DNA of 64,000 nt from Lucifuga dentata (Eukaryota > Chordata > Actinopteri > Ophidiiformes > Bythitidae), in the NCBI GenBank assembly GCA_014773175.1, contig VXCM01002812.1:1-64000 (forward strand), in the 5' to 3' direction. The translations under genes and the position numbers were made by a program. Every line of letters begins with the position of its first letter. Position 1 is the stretch's first letter. The notes below the pieces were generated by a model. It saw only the letters and a list, made by a program, of their open reading frames with translations, had not been told where the DNA came from and did not search any database. Shown here piece by piece: positions 1-11,726 of the stretch.

Positions 1-65
1 TTCTAGTGCACTGTTTTTTACGTGTCCTTGAATGACAATAAAGTTATCTATCTATCTATCTATCT
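1..65. repeat. LINE-like 3' tail with (TATC)n
   Basis: A short 'AATGACAATAAAGTTATC' segment runs into a TATC tetranucleotide array. This arrangement is typical of the 3' end of teleost non-LTR retrotransposons, with an AATAAA-like signal followed by a short tandem tail. Only the tail is inside the window, so the family cannot be assigned. Confidence 0.5.
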
Positions 66-1179
66 TATTTATTTATTGCAGCACTTGTATGCAGCTGTAT
101 ACAGTATGTCTCATTGCAGTGGTTGGTACTGTTGCCTCACAGTGAGAATGTAATTGTGTCCCTGGTGCTTTCTATGCAGAAAAGGAATTTCCTCAGTGAC
201 GTGTGAGATCAATTTAAAAAACTTATAAGAAAAAGGCAAATTTTGTCTAGGCTTGTTCAGCATTGGCAGACATGCAGATCAGTGTCCTTCTAGCTCTGAG
301 TGTTTTTTTCTTGATCAGTCCCTGCTTGTGTTGTAATAGTATCTCACATCTGCCAAAAACTGCTTAATTATGTTAAAAAAAAAAGAAGTTTTTTGTCTCT
401 TTTCTCAGTTTCTCTGCCAAAAGTGAAGATACCACGTCCATAAAGTAGATGAATTATGAGAAAATATGTAACAATCCAAATTAGACAACAGATATAATAC
501 ATATTCCTTTTTTTTTAATCAGTTAATTTTTTTTTTTTTTTTTTTTTTATTAAGGTACATAGCGTGTTCATTAGCCACATAGCCAGTTTTTTAAAGTTTC
601 AGATTGAAAATCAAAAAAGTACATTTTAACAAAAGCATTTTTGCTTGTAATAAGTGTCTGTATGTGTTTGTATGGTGCAACATAGTGTGGAGATAGATCT
701 GGTAAGGTGAGACTTTTGTCTGATCTCAATGTTACATGGAATATCATAATTAGGGTGACATAGTTTCTGTCTGTGCAAGACATATTAGTTATTCAGCACA
801 TAACACAATTCAACATACAAATAAACATTCTTATTAGCACATAATAGAAAGTCTTTATATTATCAGAAGGAGGCACTCTTAAATTTAATATGGCACCAAT
901 TCACTAAACATTACTTATTTCAGCTTAATTTCCATCTGTAGAGGTGATTTGACATGTTATTCTACTCATCTGCTTAAATATAAATACTTGCGTGGATTTT
1001 TTAAAAATACTTTACCATGTAAGTTCTGAAAGCTGGATGGAAGAGAGTTTATGTAATGTTATATGTAAATGCTCAAAATATTCAAGGCCACACTTCTGGC
1101 AATCAGGCTGTTGCAGCCCAGCTTTAATTCTGATGTCTATAAGGTTATGTGCAAACCTGTAAAGAAAAACATTTCTTTT
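66..1179. other. Intergenic, no gene seen
   Basis: AT-rich sequence downstream of the odorant-receptor pseudogene. It holds a poly-T run at about 527-549 and no convincing coding pattern on either strand. Confidence 0.6.
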
Positions 1180-2116
1180 TCAGCCTAATCCTTTAACCTG
1201 TTTGTTGTCCATACACAGACTTAAAATATTGGCACGAACTTTGGTTAGTTTAAGACCGTAAATAATAGGGTTGAGAATAGGTGGAATCAGGAGAAATTGT
1301 ATGGCCATGAAATTCTTCACAGTCTGTGATACTGAGTTTGATCCATATCTTGCATACATAAGATCAAAAAGCAAAGCAGCTGATACATTAAGCAAACATA
1401 ATAAATGTGGCACACATCTGCATAAACTTCCTTCTGCCTTCTGTACATTTCAAAGCACATTTCACCAGCTGTACATACGAAAACAAAATGAAAAGGTCAT
1501 GCCCAAAATCAAAAAATATAATGACAAATCCAACAATATTGTTAATTGTTATTGAATTACAGGCAAGTTTAATCACTGACCAGTTCTCACAATAGAGTTT
1601 TTGTATGTGAGAGCCACATAATTCCAGTTTGGAAGTCATTATCATCACAATAGTCTGACAGAGCAAAGGTGTAAGTCTGGAGAAACACACTAAGAAAACA
1701 ACCCTATGTTTTGTCATAATAGAGTGATACTCAAGTGGCCGACAAATAGCCACATATCTGTCATAGGCCATTAAAGCTAGAACAGAAAATTCAGTTGCTG
1801 CATAGGAGTATATAACAAAAACCTGCAAAAGACAACCAGCATAAGATTTGACATGATTGTCAGACAATAAATCAAAAAGGAATTTGGGGTAAAAGCCTGC
1901 AGTCCCATAAAGACCATTAATGCACAGATTACATAAGAAGATGTACATTGGTTCGTGAAGGTTTTCTTCCAAGATTATTGTTACAATAAGAGCCCCATTT
2001 ACAAGCAAAATCATGCAGTAACACAATAAAGTGAGAGAGAACAGAGTGATTCTTTGGTTAGTTACATCAGTCAACCCAGACAAAGTAAATGTACTGATCA
2101 CGGTTGTATTGCTCAT
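1180..2116 (-). pseudogene. Odorant receptor pseudogene (frameshifted 7TM GPCR)
   Basis: An intronless class A GPCR of the teleost odorant-receptor family, which would detect odorants at the cilia of olfactory neurons. Reading on the minus strand from 2116, an Asn-glycosylation site sits at the N-terminus (SNTT). It is followed by the TM2 motif EPMYIFLCNL, the end-of-TM3 motif MAYDRYVAIC and paired extracellular cysteines. The frame breaks at about 1388-1413, just before TM6: the first frame ends there, while TM6 (PHLLCLLNVSAALLF) and TM7 (PPILNPIIYGLKL) continue in a different frame down to a stop at 1180. The two parts together are about 310 residues, the usual OR length, so apart from one small indel the gene is complete. 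It may be a recent pseudogene or an intact gene with a base-calling error. It is opposite in orientation to the two ORs downstream and only distantly similar to them. Confidence 0.85.
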
Positions 2117-5100
2117 TTTTCATTTTTCATTTACTCGTCAAAAAAGAAAAAATGTCACAGTAGTACCTGGTTATTGTTTTCTCATTTGAAGAGATAAGAA
2201 TAGCAGTATTTAAAAAAGATGAAACCCTCCACTGATTGTCTGACAAACTATGCAACTTATTTAGCCTTTGATGAACATTGTCAACAAGTGGAGCTACAAA
2301 CAACTATCAGAATTCACTAGACCTCTAGACATGAATTGCATAATGTAATTTGTCTCAGTGAAAATGAACTTGTCCATGTTAATTCCTATAGTACAAACAT
2401 TATCTCAGAAACTGAGTATCAAAAACAATTTCTGCCAGACAGCAAGTTCCCTCTCACTTTGTTGGGTGGAGTTAGATAGGTAATGAAAAATTTCAATAAT
2501 ACATTACAGCTCAAAAGGCTCAACTGATAACAGTTGAGGGTGAAAATAATTTTTCAGAGTGGCTTTATAGTGGTACGATAGAGCTTCTTTCATTCCTCAC
2601 AGGAGGAGGAGGGGGAAGACAACTTTGTTGTGATTAAGCAGGACAGTCTGTAAAGTCCCTTGTTCCTCACGCTTTATCCAAAAAACTCAAACATTTTGGC
2701 TTATAAGCAGTGACTGTTGAACAAGCTGTGATCATGATAGGTAATACCATTGATGTCAGTCTATGCCATCTCGCACCCAAAACCATAAATGGTTTCTTTA
2801 GAATTGTTATTTGTCCTTTCTTACTTTCACACTTAACTCTGCTGATGGAGCAACAAGTCTAAACACCATATTTTTCTTGAATAAACACTTCTATATTCTA
2901 CCCTAATTTAACGGACTAATATATCATCTCCCTCCATCTTCTTTACCTTCTTTAAATTTCTAAAAACTATACAGTGCCATGAAAAAGCATCTTCTATTTT
3001 TTCTGTATTTTCACACTTGTGTCAGATCTTCAAACAAAATTTAATATGACAAACACGGCACAAGAAAACACAAAATACAGTTTTTGCTGAGCCATTTGGA
3101 AATAAACAAGCATTGGGAATCAAAAACTTCAGCTTTGTTTTAGCTTCTCATACTCTGTTAATTAAGAAATACTTAACAGAGAAATTCTGTCCCTTGGTGA
3201 ATGAAGTTACAAGGCTTACATTTCAAGAGCAATTATTTTACTAGGCTTACTGTTACCTATTGCCATGGTCACATATACATATATGGACATGATATTTTTA
3301 GAATTCAGATATTTCAGTGGAATCACCACTAACAGGATTTTTGCTTGCAAGGGCTAAGAAGATCTGCATAAATAGTTTATATCAAGTTCTTTGCTAAACT
3401 GTCACACAAAATTCACATTAGATGACCATCTGTAAACTGTCTTAGCCGAGTTGTCCTCTAGCTTTGTTTTAGTGACTGCTGTTTCATACTGTACTTGTTT
3501 GATAAAATACAAATTACAGAAAAAGTTAAAGTTAGAGGCTTTCAAAGTTAGAAACTTTTGAAATTCATTAAAGCTCATTCATATGTGCTGTAGCTTTGAA
3601 AGTTTAAGGAAAATGTTGGCAAAACCAACAAGATTCTTTCATACACTGCAATCAGGTAGAAATTATGACATTCAAATCTCTTCTCATCTGCTCCAGGGAA
3701 ATAAAAATTAAAAAAAAAAATGTGAGCTTAAAGCAAACAAAAAATCTGAAAGTAACTGATATGTAAACAACCTTCATATCTAGAGGAATGTTTACCAAAG
3801 TTTTATGGAAATATTTTCTTAGAGAACAAATGGTATATTAAAATGTTAAAGTTTGGCTAATTTGTGAGTTTTATGGTGATTTCACAATACACATTTTTAT
3901 ATTTTGGCAACCAACTATTTTTAAAGCTTAGTATCTGCCTACATTTTTTTTTTCAGGATTAAATTTCACACAATGAATTCAAAACAAACTAAAACTTTTA
4001 AGTGATCTTTTTTCCCTGTTGACTAAATTGTGAGATTGTTGCTGTTTGCAAGTGTTTTCTACATCCATTGAAAGGCATCAGAACAGCTGCCATTTTGCTT
4101 TATAATTTACTCAGAAATACAAGGTTCTTGGAAAGTCCAAATATACAAATATACCTAATGCTTTGTCAAAAGCATAGGCATTGTCCTTCTTGGCCTTTAG
4201 GTAACACCACTGTCATCCAGTATTCACCACTAGAGGGCTCTTCTCAGTGCTGTGAGAGTTTCCACAGAGTTGCATGTTTGTTCTGAGTTGAGAGTCCCTG
4301 GGCATAGCATCAACACTTAATTAATGTCCTAGGGATCAGACACACTGTATAGTGGACTAATGACCTGGAGACTTCATCATCGTGTTTACTCTTTCTGTGT
4401 GTGTTTATTTGCATCAGATGGGATGGAAGTTACATCAGCTGGTCATTACGCTAATTATGTTATCACAAGACATTAGGTTGTCTCAAAGGAAAATCTGATG
4501 ATAGCCTCTGTGCCTCAGGCCAGTTCAGTCAGTTTCACCAAAGTTAAACTTTTGTGTGTGTGTGTGTGTGTGTGTGTACTGTACAAGTGTGTTCCTGATA
4601 TTTATGTTCTTGCATCCTAGAGTTTGTCCTGTTTATTGTTGTTTATATGGACATAAATAAAATATGGGTCTTGTACATGTGTGTGTATAAAAGAAGCCAG
4701 TCTTCTTTTAAGAAAAAAGAAAGAAGAAGAAAAAGAAGAAGAAAAAATTAAATTGTGTTATGTCCAAATGATATCATGGACAGGCATGAACCTTATGTCA
4801 GATGTCATCTAGTCTCAGGAGAGGTTTGATTCTGTGAACAGTCAGTGGCCCTGATATTAAAGCAGGCCAAAAAGCTTTGACCCTGAACCTCATCCATTCT
4901 ATACAGATGACAAATTTCCCCACTGAAGCATGTGACATAAGAATGTATTATGGTGAGCAGTGTGGTCATGTTATACAAAACAAACTTCTCACATGCTGTT
5001 TTATTCAGCACAGATATCAGCAGAGAAAGAAGACTAAAATGACTGTGACTAAAATGAACAATGATCATGCTCCGGTCAAGTGTTGGCTTACATAGTCTCA

Positions 5101-5358
5101 CATCGGAGTCACAGAAACCACAGATCCTCTCGAAACTACTAAGGCAATATGAATATGAATGATCTTTGTTCATGTGTCCTCCCTTCATGGTCCACCCCCC
5201 ATGGGGTTACAGGACAAAGTCACATAAAGTAACTTAACATTCTGGTTCTAGAAACTTATTTGCAGACATTCTTCAGTGGTACAGTGTATTTTTTCTCATA
5301 TCCCATGCTTTCTCCACATAATCGACAAATGAAAAAATATTTGTTTCACACAAACTTT
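2117..5358. other. Intergenic, no gene seen
   Basis: AT-rich DNA between the OR pseudogene and a LINE fragment. It contains a Tc1-type repeat fragment (listed separately), a (TG)n run at about 4553-4577 and a GAA/purine-rich patch at about 4710-4747. Short open frames near 4068-4286 and 4805-5188 show no recognisable domain or splice context. Confidence 0.55.
2971..3090. repeat. Fragment of a common teleost interspersed repeat
   Basis: The segment begins ACAGTGCCATGAAAAAGCAT and continues with TCTTCAAACAAAATTTAATATG and a cacaagaaaacacaaaatacag-like stretch. I recognise this order as a very common fish repeat whose copies begin 'CAGTGCCATGAAAAAGTA', generally placed with Tc1/mariner-type non-autonomous elements. 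The right terminus is not visible, so this is a truncated copy. Confidence 0.5.
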
Positions 5359-5690
5359 TCAGGATATTATAATCATCCATTCCATCAAAAGATAATTACA
5401 TTCATCATGATTCTTATTATTAAATAGGAAAGTTCTTGAGACATGATACATAGGACAACAAAGAACAAAATGAATTTCATTTTCAACTTCATCTAAATCA
5501 CAAAGGGGGCAAAGTCTGTTTTGCTTTTCAGTACCAACAAAATGAGCTGTTTCCAAATGTAGAGGTAACAGTCCCAATCTCAACTGAGCACACAGAGATC
5601 TATTCCTTTTAGATAAATTAAATTTGACATAATTCTCTGTACAGAATTCACTTTTTAATAAACGGTACGTCCTAAGCTTTGGTTTATGCC
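5359..5690 (-). mobile_element. Degraded LINE ORF2 C-terminal fragment
   Basis: On the minus strand, from about 5676 down to about 5420, the translation carries the C-terminal signature of fish non-LTR retrotransposon polyproteins. It has an LRTYRLLK-type start, a basic RNRSLCAQLRLGLLPL stretch, and a Cys-rich element NRLCPLCD...VENEIHFVLCCPMY. The CxxC...H...C spacing matches the terminal zinc-binding domain found after the reverse transcriptase in several LINE clades. No RT or endonuclease domain remains around it, so it is a dead, strongly 5'-truncated copy. The clade is uncertain. Confidence 0.6.
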
Positions 5691-5958
5691 AGATCTTGCA
5701 TGACCATTTATTCTTATACTCTAATCAACTCAGTAAGTATAACAATAATAAGTATAACAGGAAAGTCAAGAAGAAATTAAAGGTAGTTTTACCAATTTAT
5801 TACTAGGAACAATTTAGCAATCAGTTAACAATAAAGCAACTTACATACAGAAACTTTAGCTGGCCAATTCAACAGTGAATTGAGATATTAATAATATTTA
5901 ATATTAAGATATTAAAATAAATACATAGACTATTCTTCCCTGGCAGAGAAATAACAGG

Positions 5959-6170
5959 CTACGCACAAAGAGGTGTAGGAGATAATCATGAAAGAATCTC
6001 CATAGCAGATGACACACACGTAAATGTGTGTGGAAGTTCTATCATACAGAATTCTCACATCATAAAATCTACACACATGGAGGTGTAGGAGTTCTATGCT
6101 AAAGAGTCTCAAATCATAATCTACACATCTGAAAATGTGGGAGTTTTACCCTAAAGAATCTCAAATATCT
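5959..6170. repeat. Degenerate 51-59 bp minisatellite, four units
   Basis: Four related units start at about 5959, 6010, 6069 and 6121. Each has a CTACRCAC-like start, a GTG(T/G)AGGAG- or GTGGGAG-like middle and an AAAGARTCTCA-like end. Each unit contains a short CACAC...GTGTG inverted motif, so the RNA or single strand could form a hairpin per unit. Confidence 0.6.
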
Positions 6171-6398
6171 ATTTTGCTGTTTCCCCTTAAATACCCAGAT
6201 TATACAGAAAGTTTGTCTTGCAACATGTGATAAACAGGTAACTATTGGCTAAAGCACCCCTAGAAAAACAACATATTCATGTTTGGTGTCATTGGAAAGG
6301 TCTCAGTGTGATTAGTAAAATGCTCTCAGTTTCACAATGAATAAAGTAAATCCACTTGTTCGTAAATTGGACGTTCGTAATTTGGGGACTGCCTGTGT

Positions 6399-6458
6399 AT
6401 GTATATATATTAAATATATATATATACTGTATATATATATATCTATATATATATATAT
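6399..6458. repeat. (AT)n microsatellite
   Basis: Interrupted TA dinucleotide array. Translations across it in both strands are low-complexity Tyr/Ile strings and not genes. Confidence 0.9.
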
Positions 6459-6508
6459 CCTTCCTGTGATAAACCATATTTTATTTTACTTAGAATGGCA
6501 GGACATTC

Positions 6509-8410
6509 AAATATTTCTGTAGAGTACAGAAATTAATACCTTGTAGAATCCACTAAGTATTGTGTAAATACAACAAGATAAACTTATTCCAGCCTTCCTT
6601 TTTGTGTATGCAAAGCAAGTATATAAAGTTCAGCACAAGCGTCAGTCTGGTTCACTAGGGGTGAGACGGCTATGTGTGACTGCAGGCTTTCAGTGCTCTG
6701 GTAAATTGGTCATAGTGTAAAATGTGCATTATGTGAGTGGATTTGATGTCTGCATCTGATTAATGTTTTTTTTTTAATCTGCTTATATCTACAGCATTAC
6801 TATGTATCATAGCTGTCTTACAGCAACACAATGTATCAAGTGCTGAACATAGTCCATTTAATTTTGTTATTTTGATACAATACAGCCTGTGAAAGTCACT
6901 GTGTTTTGCTTGTAAATGATTAACATAATTCTCTTTTTGCACTATAGAGAGCTGCATAAAGTTTTAACACTGAGGCTGTTTCTGCAGCAAAACTATTACT
7001 GTTCTCTGCTGCAGATCAATGTCCTGACTTTGCTTAAATGTAGATGAGATTTTTGAGACAGAAGTTCAGATGCATGAGTTTATAGTCTTGTGTACGTTGG
7101 AATCTGAAAACAGCTTGAGCTGATCCCAGCAGCTTAATGTGTTTTCTGATCTTGTAGCAGGATTTAAAGGATTGTGTTGCTCTTTCAAGCAGATATTTAC
7201 TGTATCACTTGATCAAAATGTGTGTTGGCACTAAAAACAGTCATTTACTGCTATCACACAGACAGGATTTAAATGTGGATGGCATATCGGACTCTAGTGT
7301 TCTCATTTAAAGGCAGCACAGAAAACAAAACTATTGAGCTGGGCTTCCTGTCATTGTCAGTGTGATAGCCATATGTTGTAAGACTTAATGGAGAACATGA
7401 CTGTGATTGTGTCAATTGTATTGGCTGCCTGTGGTAATATTGGAAATTTAAAGTACCTGTATTTCATCATAATGATGTTGTGGTATCTATCTATAATTTT
7501 ATCCAACACAGCTCTTATTGTAGTTATATGTGTGGACCAAAGACTGCATCAGCCTATGTATATATTTTTGTGTAATTTGTTTGTGAATGAATTATATGGC
7601 AGCACATCACTGTATCCTCTTCTGCTTACACAGATGTTTTCAGATACACATGAAGTGACTCTTAGGTTCTGTTTTCTGCAGATGTCTTCTATCTACACAT
7701 CTGCTTCTGCTGAGTTTTGTTGTTTGGCAGCCATGGCATATGACAGATATGTTTCTGTCTGCTACCCGTTGCACTATAGTGTAATTATGAAAACAGGAAG
7801 AGTGTTCATGATCATTGTGCTTATATGGATATATTTATTTCTTAATTTTGCATTCTCACTTTTATTCATCGTCCATTTGAAATTTTGTGAAAATGTTATT
7901 GATAAAGTGTTTTGTGACTACCATTTAATATTTAAACTTGCATGTTCAGTTTCAGTATTGAACAGCATATCTGACGTACTTTTTGCTTTTATGGTTGTTG
8001 TTGTCCCATTTAGTCTCATTTCATTCTCTTACATCAAGATTTTGGCTGTTTGTCTGAAAACCTCTAAAGAGACAAAGCAGAAAGCCATCAGCACCTGCAC
8101 ACCTCAGATTATTTCTGTGTTAAACCTGTTTGTTGGTTGCGTATTTCACTTTGCTGATTCTAGAGTTATTGTGGCACATGTACCAGATAAAGTAAGAATT
8201 TTTTTCTCTGTGTATCTCCTTGTTTGCCAACCAATGGCTACTCCTTTCATGTAAGGACTTCACCTACCACTGATAAGAGAATCATGTAAAAGATTTCTGT
8301 TTAGCAAAAAATAAAATGTTTCATTTTTTACATTTTTGTTCATATGACCATGTGTACTGATAAATGTTTTGAATAATTTGAGATCTTTGCTCTGTGGAAA
8401 AGTAAGATGA
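6509..8410 (+). repeat. Tandem duplication unit, copy 1 (carries an OR gene)
   Basis: The segment from the 'AATATTTCTGTAGAGTACAG' block through the OR gene to the 'GATAAATGTTT' block downstream recurs at 9517-12755 in the same order and orientation. Similarity is very high and extends about 0.9 kb upstream of the OR start codon, including the putative promoter. The duplication was therefore segmental, not a retrocopy. Copy 1 lacks the transposon that interrupts copy 2. Confidence 0.85.
7388..8254 (+). pseudogene. Odorant receptor, copy 1, C-terminus cut by a nonsense change
   Basis: Intronless teleost odorant receptor of 288 residues. Visible features are an N-terminal sequon (ENMT), TM2 motif QPMYIFLCNL, end-of-TM3 motif MAYDRYVSVC, the TM6 entry KAISTCTPQ, and the start of TM7 ending CQPMATPFM followed directly by TAA. 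In copy 2 the same position reads TAC followed by GGACTTCAC, so a single C-to-A change explains the stop. The change removes the conserved Tyr of the TM7 signature and about 20 C-terminal residues that form helix 8 and the tail. ORs are normally 305-330 residues. The TM7 signature is already atypical (Thr in place of the usual Asn). Either this is a young pseudogene, or the receptor survives with a missing tail, or the base is an error. Confidence 0.8.
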
Positions 8411-8857
8411 TGTTTATCTCAGGGCTGTGGGTTAAAAAGTAACAGACAAAAAGAATCCAACATGTTGCAACATGATGTGCTTACTTATGGGCAAAAATTA
8501 CAAAAAGTGAAAACTGTTTCACACACGCGCACACACAGTCATTGGGCAAGTGGCAGGGGTACACCCTGGTCGCCAGTCTATCACAGAGCTGACACACACA
8601 CACACACACACATCCATTGCCAAAATGATTGTTTATCGCTTGTTGAGATTGATAGTGATGATACAGGACATAGTATTCATAGTGCACAGCCCTACCTAGA
8701 ATACTGATCAAACCCAGTAGTCAATGTAGACTGAGTGTTATAAGAAGATTTCAGCTTTCCTGAAAGTGGTGATGACATATTTCTACCTCCAACACTTAAA
8801 TCTTCTCCTATGACTGCAGGCATTAAATGTCACTTTAGGCCTTTTGGATGGCTGTAT
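8411..8857. other. Short intergenic stretch with (CA)n
   Basis: Sequence between OR copy 1 and a hAT element. It holds a CA array at about 8583-8612, preceded by a 'GGTCGCCAGTCTATCACAGA' motif that often precedes CA arrays in fish. No gene seen. Confidence 0.6.
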
Positions 8858-9256
8858 TAGAGCCCTGCACAGGCCCCAGTTTTAGGCTCGTTCCCAGCTT
8901 GGCCCTACATAGTTCTGTCCAAACCCCACTCAGAGCCCTAGAATTAATGAAATTCTCGGCCCCGAATCCAAAGCCCGACCGGAGGCCCACGGTCTTTTTT
9001 TTTTTTTTTTTTTTTTTTAAGCGGTCATCAGAAATGGAAGTCCGGCTCTTTTCAAAGTAAACGTAGCGGCTGTCAGCTGCTGCTGCACCATTCAGAAAAC
9101 AGTGATGGCTGCAGATTCTGAGTGACAACATGTGAGCGCAGCATCAGGAGGTGTGTTGACTGTGAGTGGAGAGGAAAAAAAATAAAAGCCCAGGCCAGGC
9201 CCGAGCCAGTGTTGTGAAATTCAGCCCGCCAGGCCCTGAGACTATGCAGGGTTCTA
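8858..9256. mobile_element. Non-autonomous hAT element, short copy
   Basis: The element begins TAGAGCCCTGCACAGG and ends with the imperfect inverse, TGCAGGGTTCTA. It is flanked by near-identical 8-bp direct repeats (GGCTGTAT at 8850-8857 and GGCTGAAT at 9257-9264), the target-site size of hAT transposons. The interior has a T-run and no transposase. A longer relative lies at 48,922-49,570 inside als2. Confidence 0.75.
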
Positions 9257-9264
9257 GGCTGAAT

Positions 9265-9516
9265 GGTGGTCTGAAGGCCCAGAAGTTTGGATCACGTTTC
9301 GCTTCCCTATAGAATTCTTAGCTAGCTACAAAACAGATTTCTTACATGCTCTTTTAGCACAGATATTAGGACAGAAAGAAAACTAAAATGACTGCTCCAA
9401 TGAACGATTCCACTGTAGTTAATAATCAAATCTTTGTGCATCTCTTTGGCCTAAACCAATATATTTACAAGAAAATGTCCCTGACAATAAAACATTTTAT
9501 TTTTACCAAATATTTG
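9265..9516. other. Intergenic, nothing recognised
   Basis: Short spacer between the hAT element and the second duplication unit, with no coding signal or repeat that I recognise. Confidence 0.5.
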
Positions 9517-9965
9517 TCAAATATTTCTGTAGAGTACAGAAACTAATACCTTTGTAGAATCTACTAAGTATTGTGTAAATACAACAAGATAAACTACCAT
9601 ATATACTTGACTATAAGCCGACCCCCCAATTTTGACCTGCAAATTTAGCTTTTTACAGAAACCCGCATATAAGCCGACCCCCCAAAGTTGCTCCATCAAT
9701 TTATTTGTTTAGCAAATTAGCTTACCTTTTTTTTCTGGGTATCATCATAGTATTCCTATGATCTTCTGAAAATAGTCCATGTACCATACCAGTAAACAGC
9801 TGACTACGTAACTAACATTAGCTGACATTAAGTTTTCTGGACTCCTCTTCCTCTTCTGAATTGCCATACACTTCAACAATTCAGTGATGAAGGTAGGGAA
9901 AGCTTTACAAATGAGCTTTAATTATGACAGCGTTTATTTAGCATATTTAGCTGTACAATTGTGGT

Positions 9966-10004
<39 letters not shown>

Positions 10005-10132
10005 ATCTCACCTGTTACGTGTTTTCAGTAATTATCCTGTAGCTGAGTCGATACGGGTCTGTCTGTGCTGGACATTTGTTGATACCGAGTTTTGTAATTC
10101 CCTCAGCTGACCTCCTGATGTTGTTCCATCAG

Positions 10133-10267
10133 TTTATTAGTTTAGCAAATTACCTGTTTTCCTGAGTATTGTCAGTATTCCTCTGATTTTCTGAAAATAN
10201 TTTATTAGTTTAGCAAATTACCTGTTTTCCTGAGTATTGTCAGTATTCCTCTGATTTTCTGAAAATA
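10133..10267. repeat. Assembly artefact: 67-bp sequence repeated around an N
   Basis: Bases 10133-10199 and 10201-10267 are identical and separated by a single N at 10200. This is two overlapping contig ends joined without merging. The true sequence probably contains the block once. Confidence 0.9.
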
Positions 10268-10276
10268 ATCCATGTA

Positions 10277-10411
10277 CGGGTTGTGGATGTTTTAAAACTT
10301 CACCGCTTTAACAGGGCTTCTCTTCCTGACGCACACCAGAATGNCGGGTTGTGGATGTTTTAAAACTTCACCGCTTTAACAGGGCTTCTCTTCCTGACGC
10401 ACACCAGAATG
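10277..10411. repeat. Assembly artefact: 67-bp sequence repeated around an N
   Basis: Bases 10277-10343 and 10345-10411 are identical around the N at 10344, the same pattern as 66 bases earlier. Confidence 0.9.
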
Positions 10412-10492
10412 ATAACATCATGCTCTTTTTCTTTTCGTGGATTATTTATTTTAAAAATCAAAATAAAACATGATGAGGTGAGGTAAATAACT

Positions 10493-10662
10493 ATACCGCT
10501 GCCCCGTTCTTCCAGCTGAGCGTCTATAGATCCTCCGTGACGGAGCCGGTACGTATCATAGCGGATCAGAGCCAGCTTCTTGAAGTGCCGGCTATGATCA
10601 ATCAGTATATTAAAACATAACTTATTTGATTTCACTTTTCCCAAATTAAATATTTCAAACAT
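10493..10662 (-). other. Coding-like GC-rich island inside the transposon
   Basis: Within the AT-rich element, about 110 bases (10,499-10,610) are GC- and CpG-rich. On the minus strand they read as an open, protein-like stretch with HSRHFKKLALIRYDTYR followed by HGGSIDAQLEE, then a possible GT splice donor. The composition resembles a conserved exon more than transposon DNA. I do not recognise the protein. It could be a captured host exon, a remnant of the element's own gene, or chance. Confidence 0.35.
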
Positions 10663-11726
10663 TTGATAATTAACGAAGAAATAGCTCTAACTGGTACCGG
10701 TAAACATGATATTTATTTCAGCAGCTGATTACATTAGCCTTCTGGCCTCCACAAAATGTGCTTAATAAGATGTTTTGTCAGGAAATATCTCATTCTAAGG
10801 TATGATTTAAACTATTTTCCATGGGTAGTGGTAATTGGTAGTATTTCAACGCCTGGAAATTTCGGTCTGATTTGAATTACACAACTATAAGCCGACCCCC
10901 CATTTGCGTTGTGAAAGTTGGTGAAAAAAACTCGGCTTATAGTCGAGTATATATGGTAATTAGTCCAGCCTTCCTTTTTGTGTATGCAAAGCAAGTGTAT
11001 AAAGTTCAGCACAAGCGTCAGTCTGGTTCACTACGGGTGAGACGGCAACGTGTGACTGCAGGCTTTCAGTGCTCTGGTAAATTGATCATAGTGTAAAATG
11101 TGCATTATGTGAGTGGATTTGATGTCTGCATCTGATTAACTTTTTTTTAAATCTGCTTATATCTACAGCATTACTATGTATCATAGCTGTCTTACAGCAA
11201 CACAATGTATCAAGTGCTGAACATAGTCCATTTAATTTTTGTTATTTTGATACAATACAGACTGAAAGTTACTGTGTTTTGCTTGTAAATCATTAACATA
11301 ATTCTCTTTTTTCACTACAGACAGCTGCATAAAGTTGTAACACTGAGGCTGTTAACTTTTGCAGCAAAACTATTACTGTTCTCTGCTGCAGATCAATGTC
11401 CTGACTTTGCTTAAATTTAAATGAGATTTTATAGTCTTGCGTACGTTGGAATCTGAAAACAGCTTGAGCTGATCCCAGCAGCCTAATGTGTTTTCTGGTC
11501 TTGTCGCAGGATTTAAAGGATTGTGTTGCTCTTTCAAGCAGATCTTGATCAAAATGTGTGTTGGCACTAAAAACAGTCATTTACTGTCATTTACAGACAG
11601 GATTTAAATATGGATGGCATATTGGACTCTGGCGTTCTCATTTAAAGGCAGCACAGATAACAAAACTGTTCAGCTGGGCTTCCTGTCATTATTTGTCAGT
11701 GTGATAGCCATATGTCATAAGACTTA

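Larger units (their letters stand above)
9597..10956. mobile_element. TA-flanked inverted-repeat transposon (pogo/mariner-like ends)
   Basis: The left end reads CCATATATACTTGACTATAA and the right end is its near-perfect inverse (TTATAGTCGAGTATATATGG). The flanks are TA dinucleotides at 9595-9596 and 10957-10958, the target site of the Tc1/mariner/pogo superfamily. 'ATAAGCCGACCCCCC' motifs recur just inside both ends. The interior holds diverged internal repeats of a 'TTAGTTTAGCAAATTA' block and two assembly-artefact duplications, but no transposase. A 104-bp element with the same terminal motif lies at 50,942-51,045. Confidence 0.75.

Noticed and set aside
8835..9131. Open frames on both strands at 8.8-9.1 kb
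   Set aside because: They run through the hAT element and its T-run.
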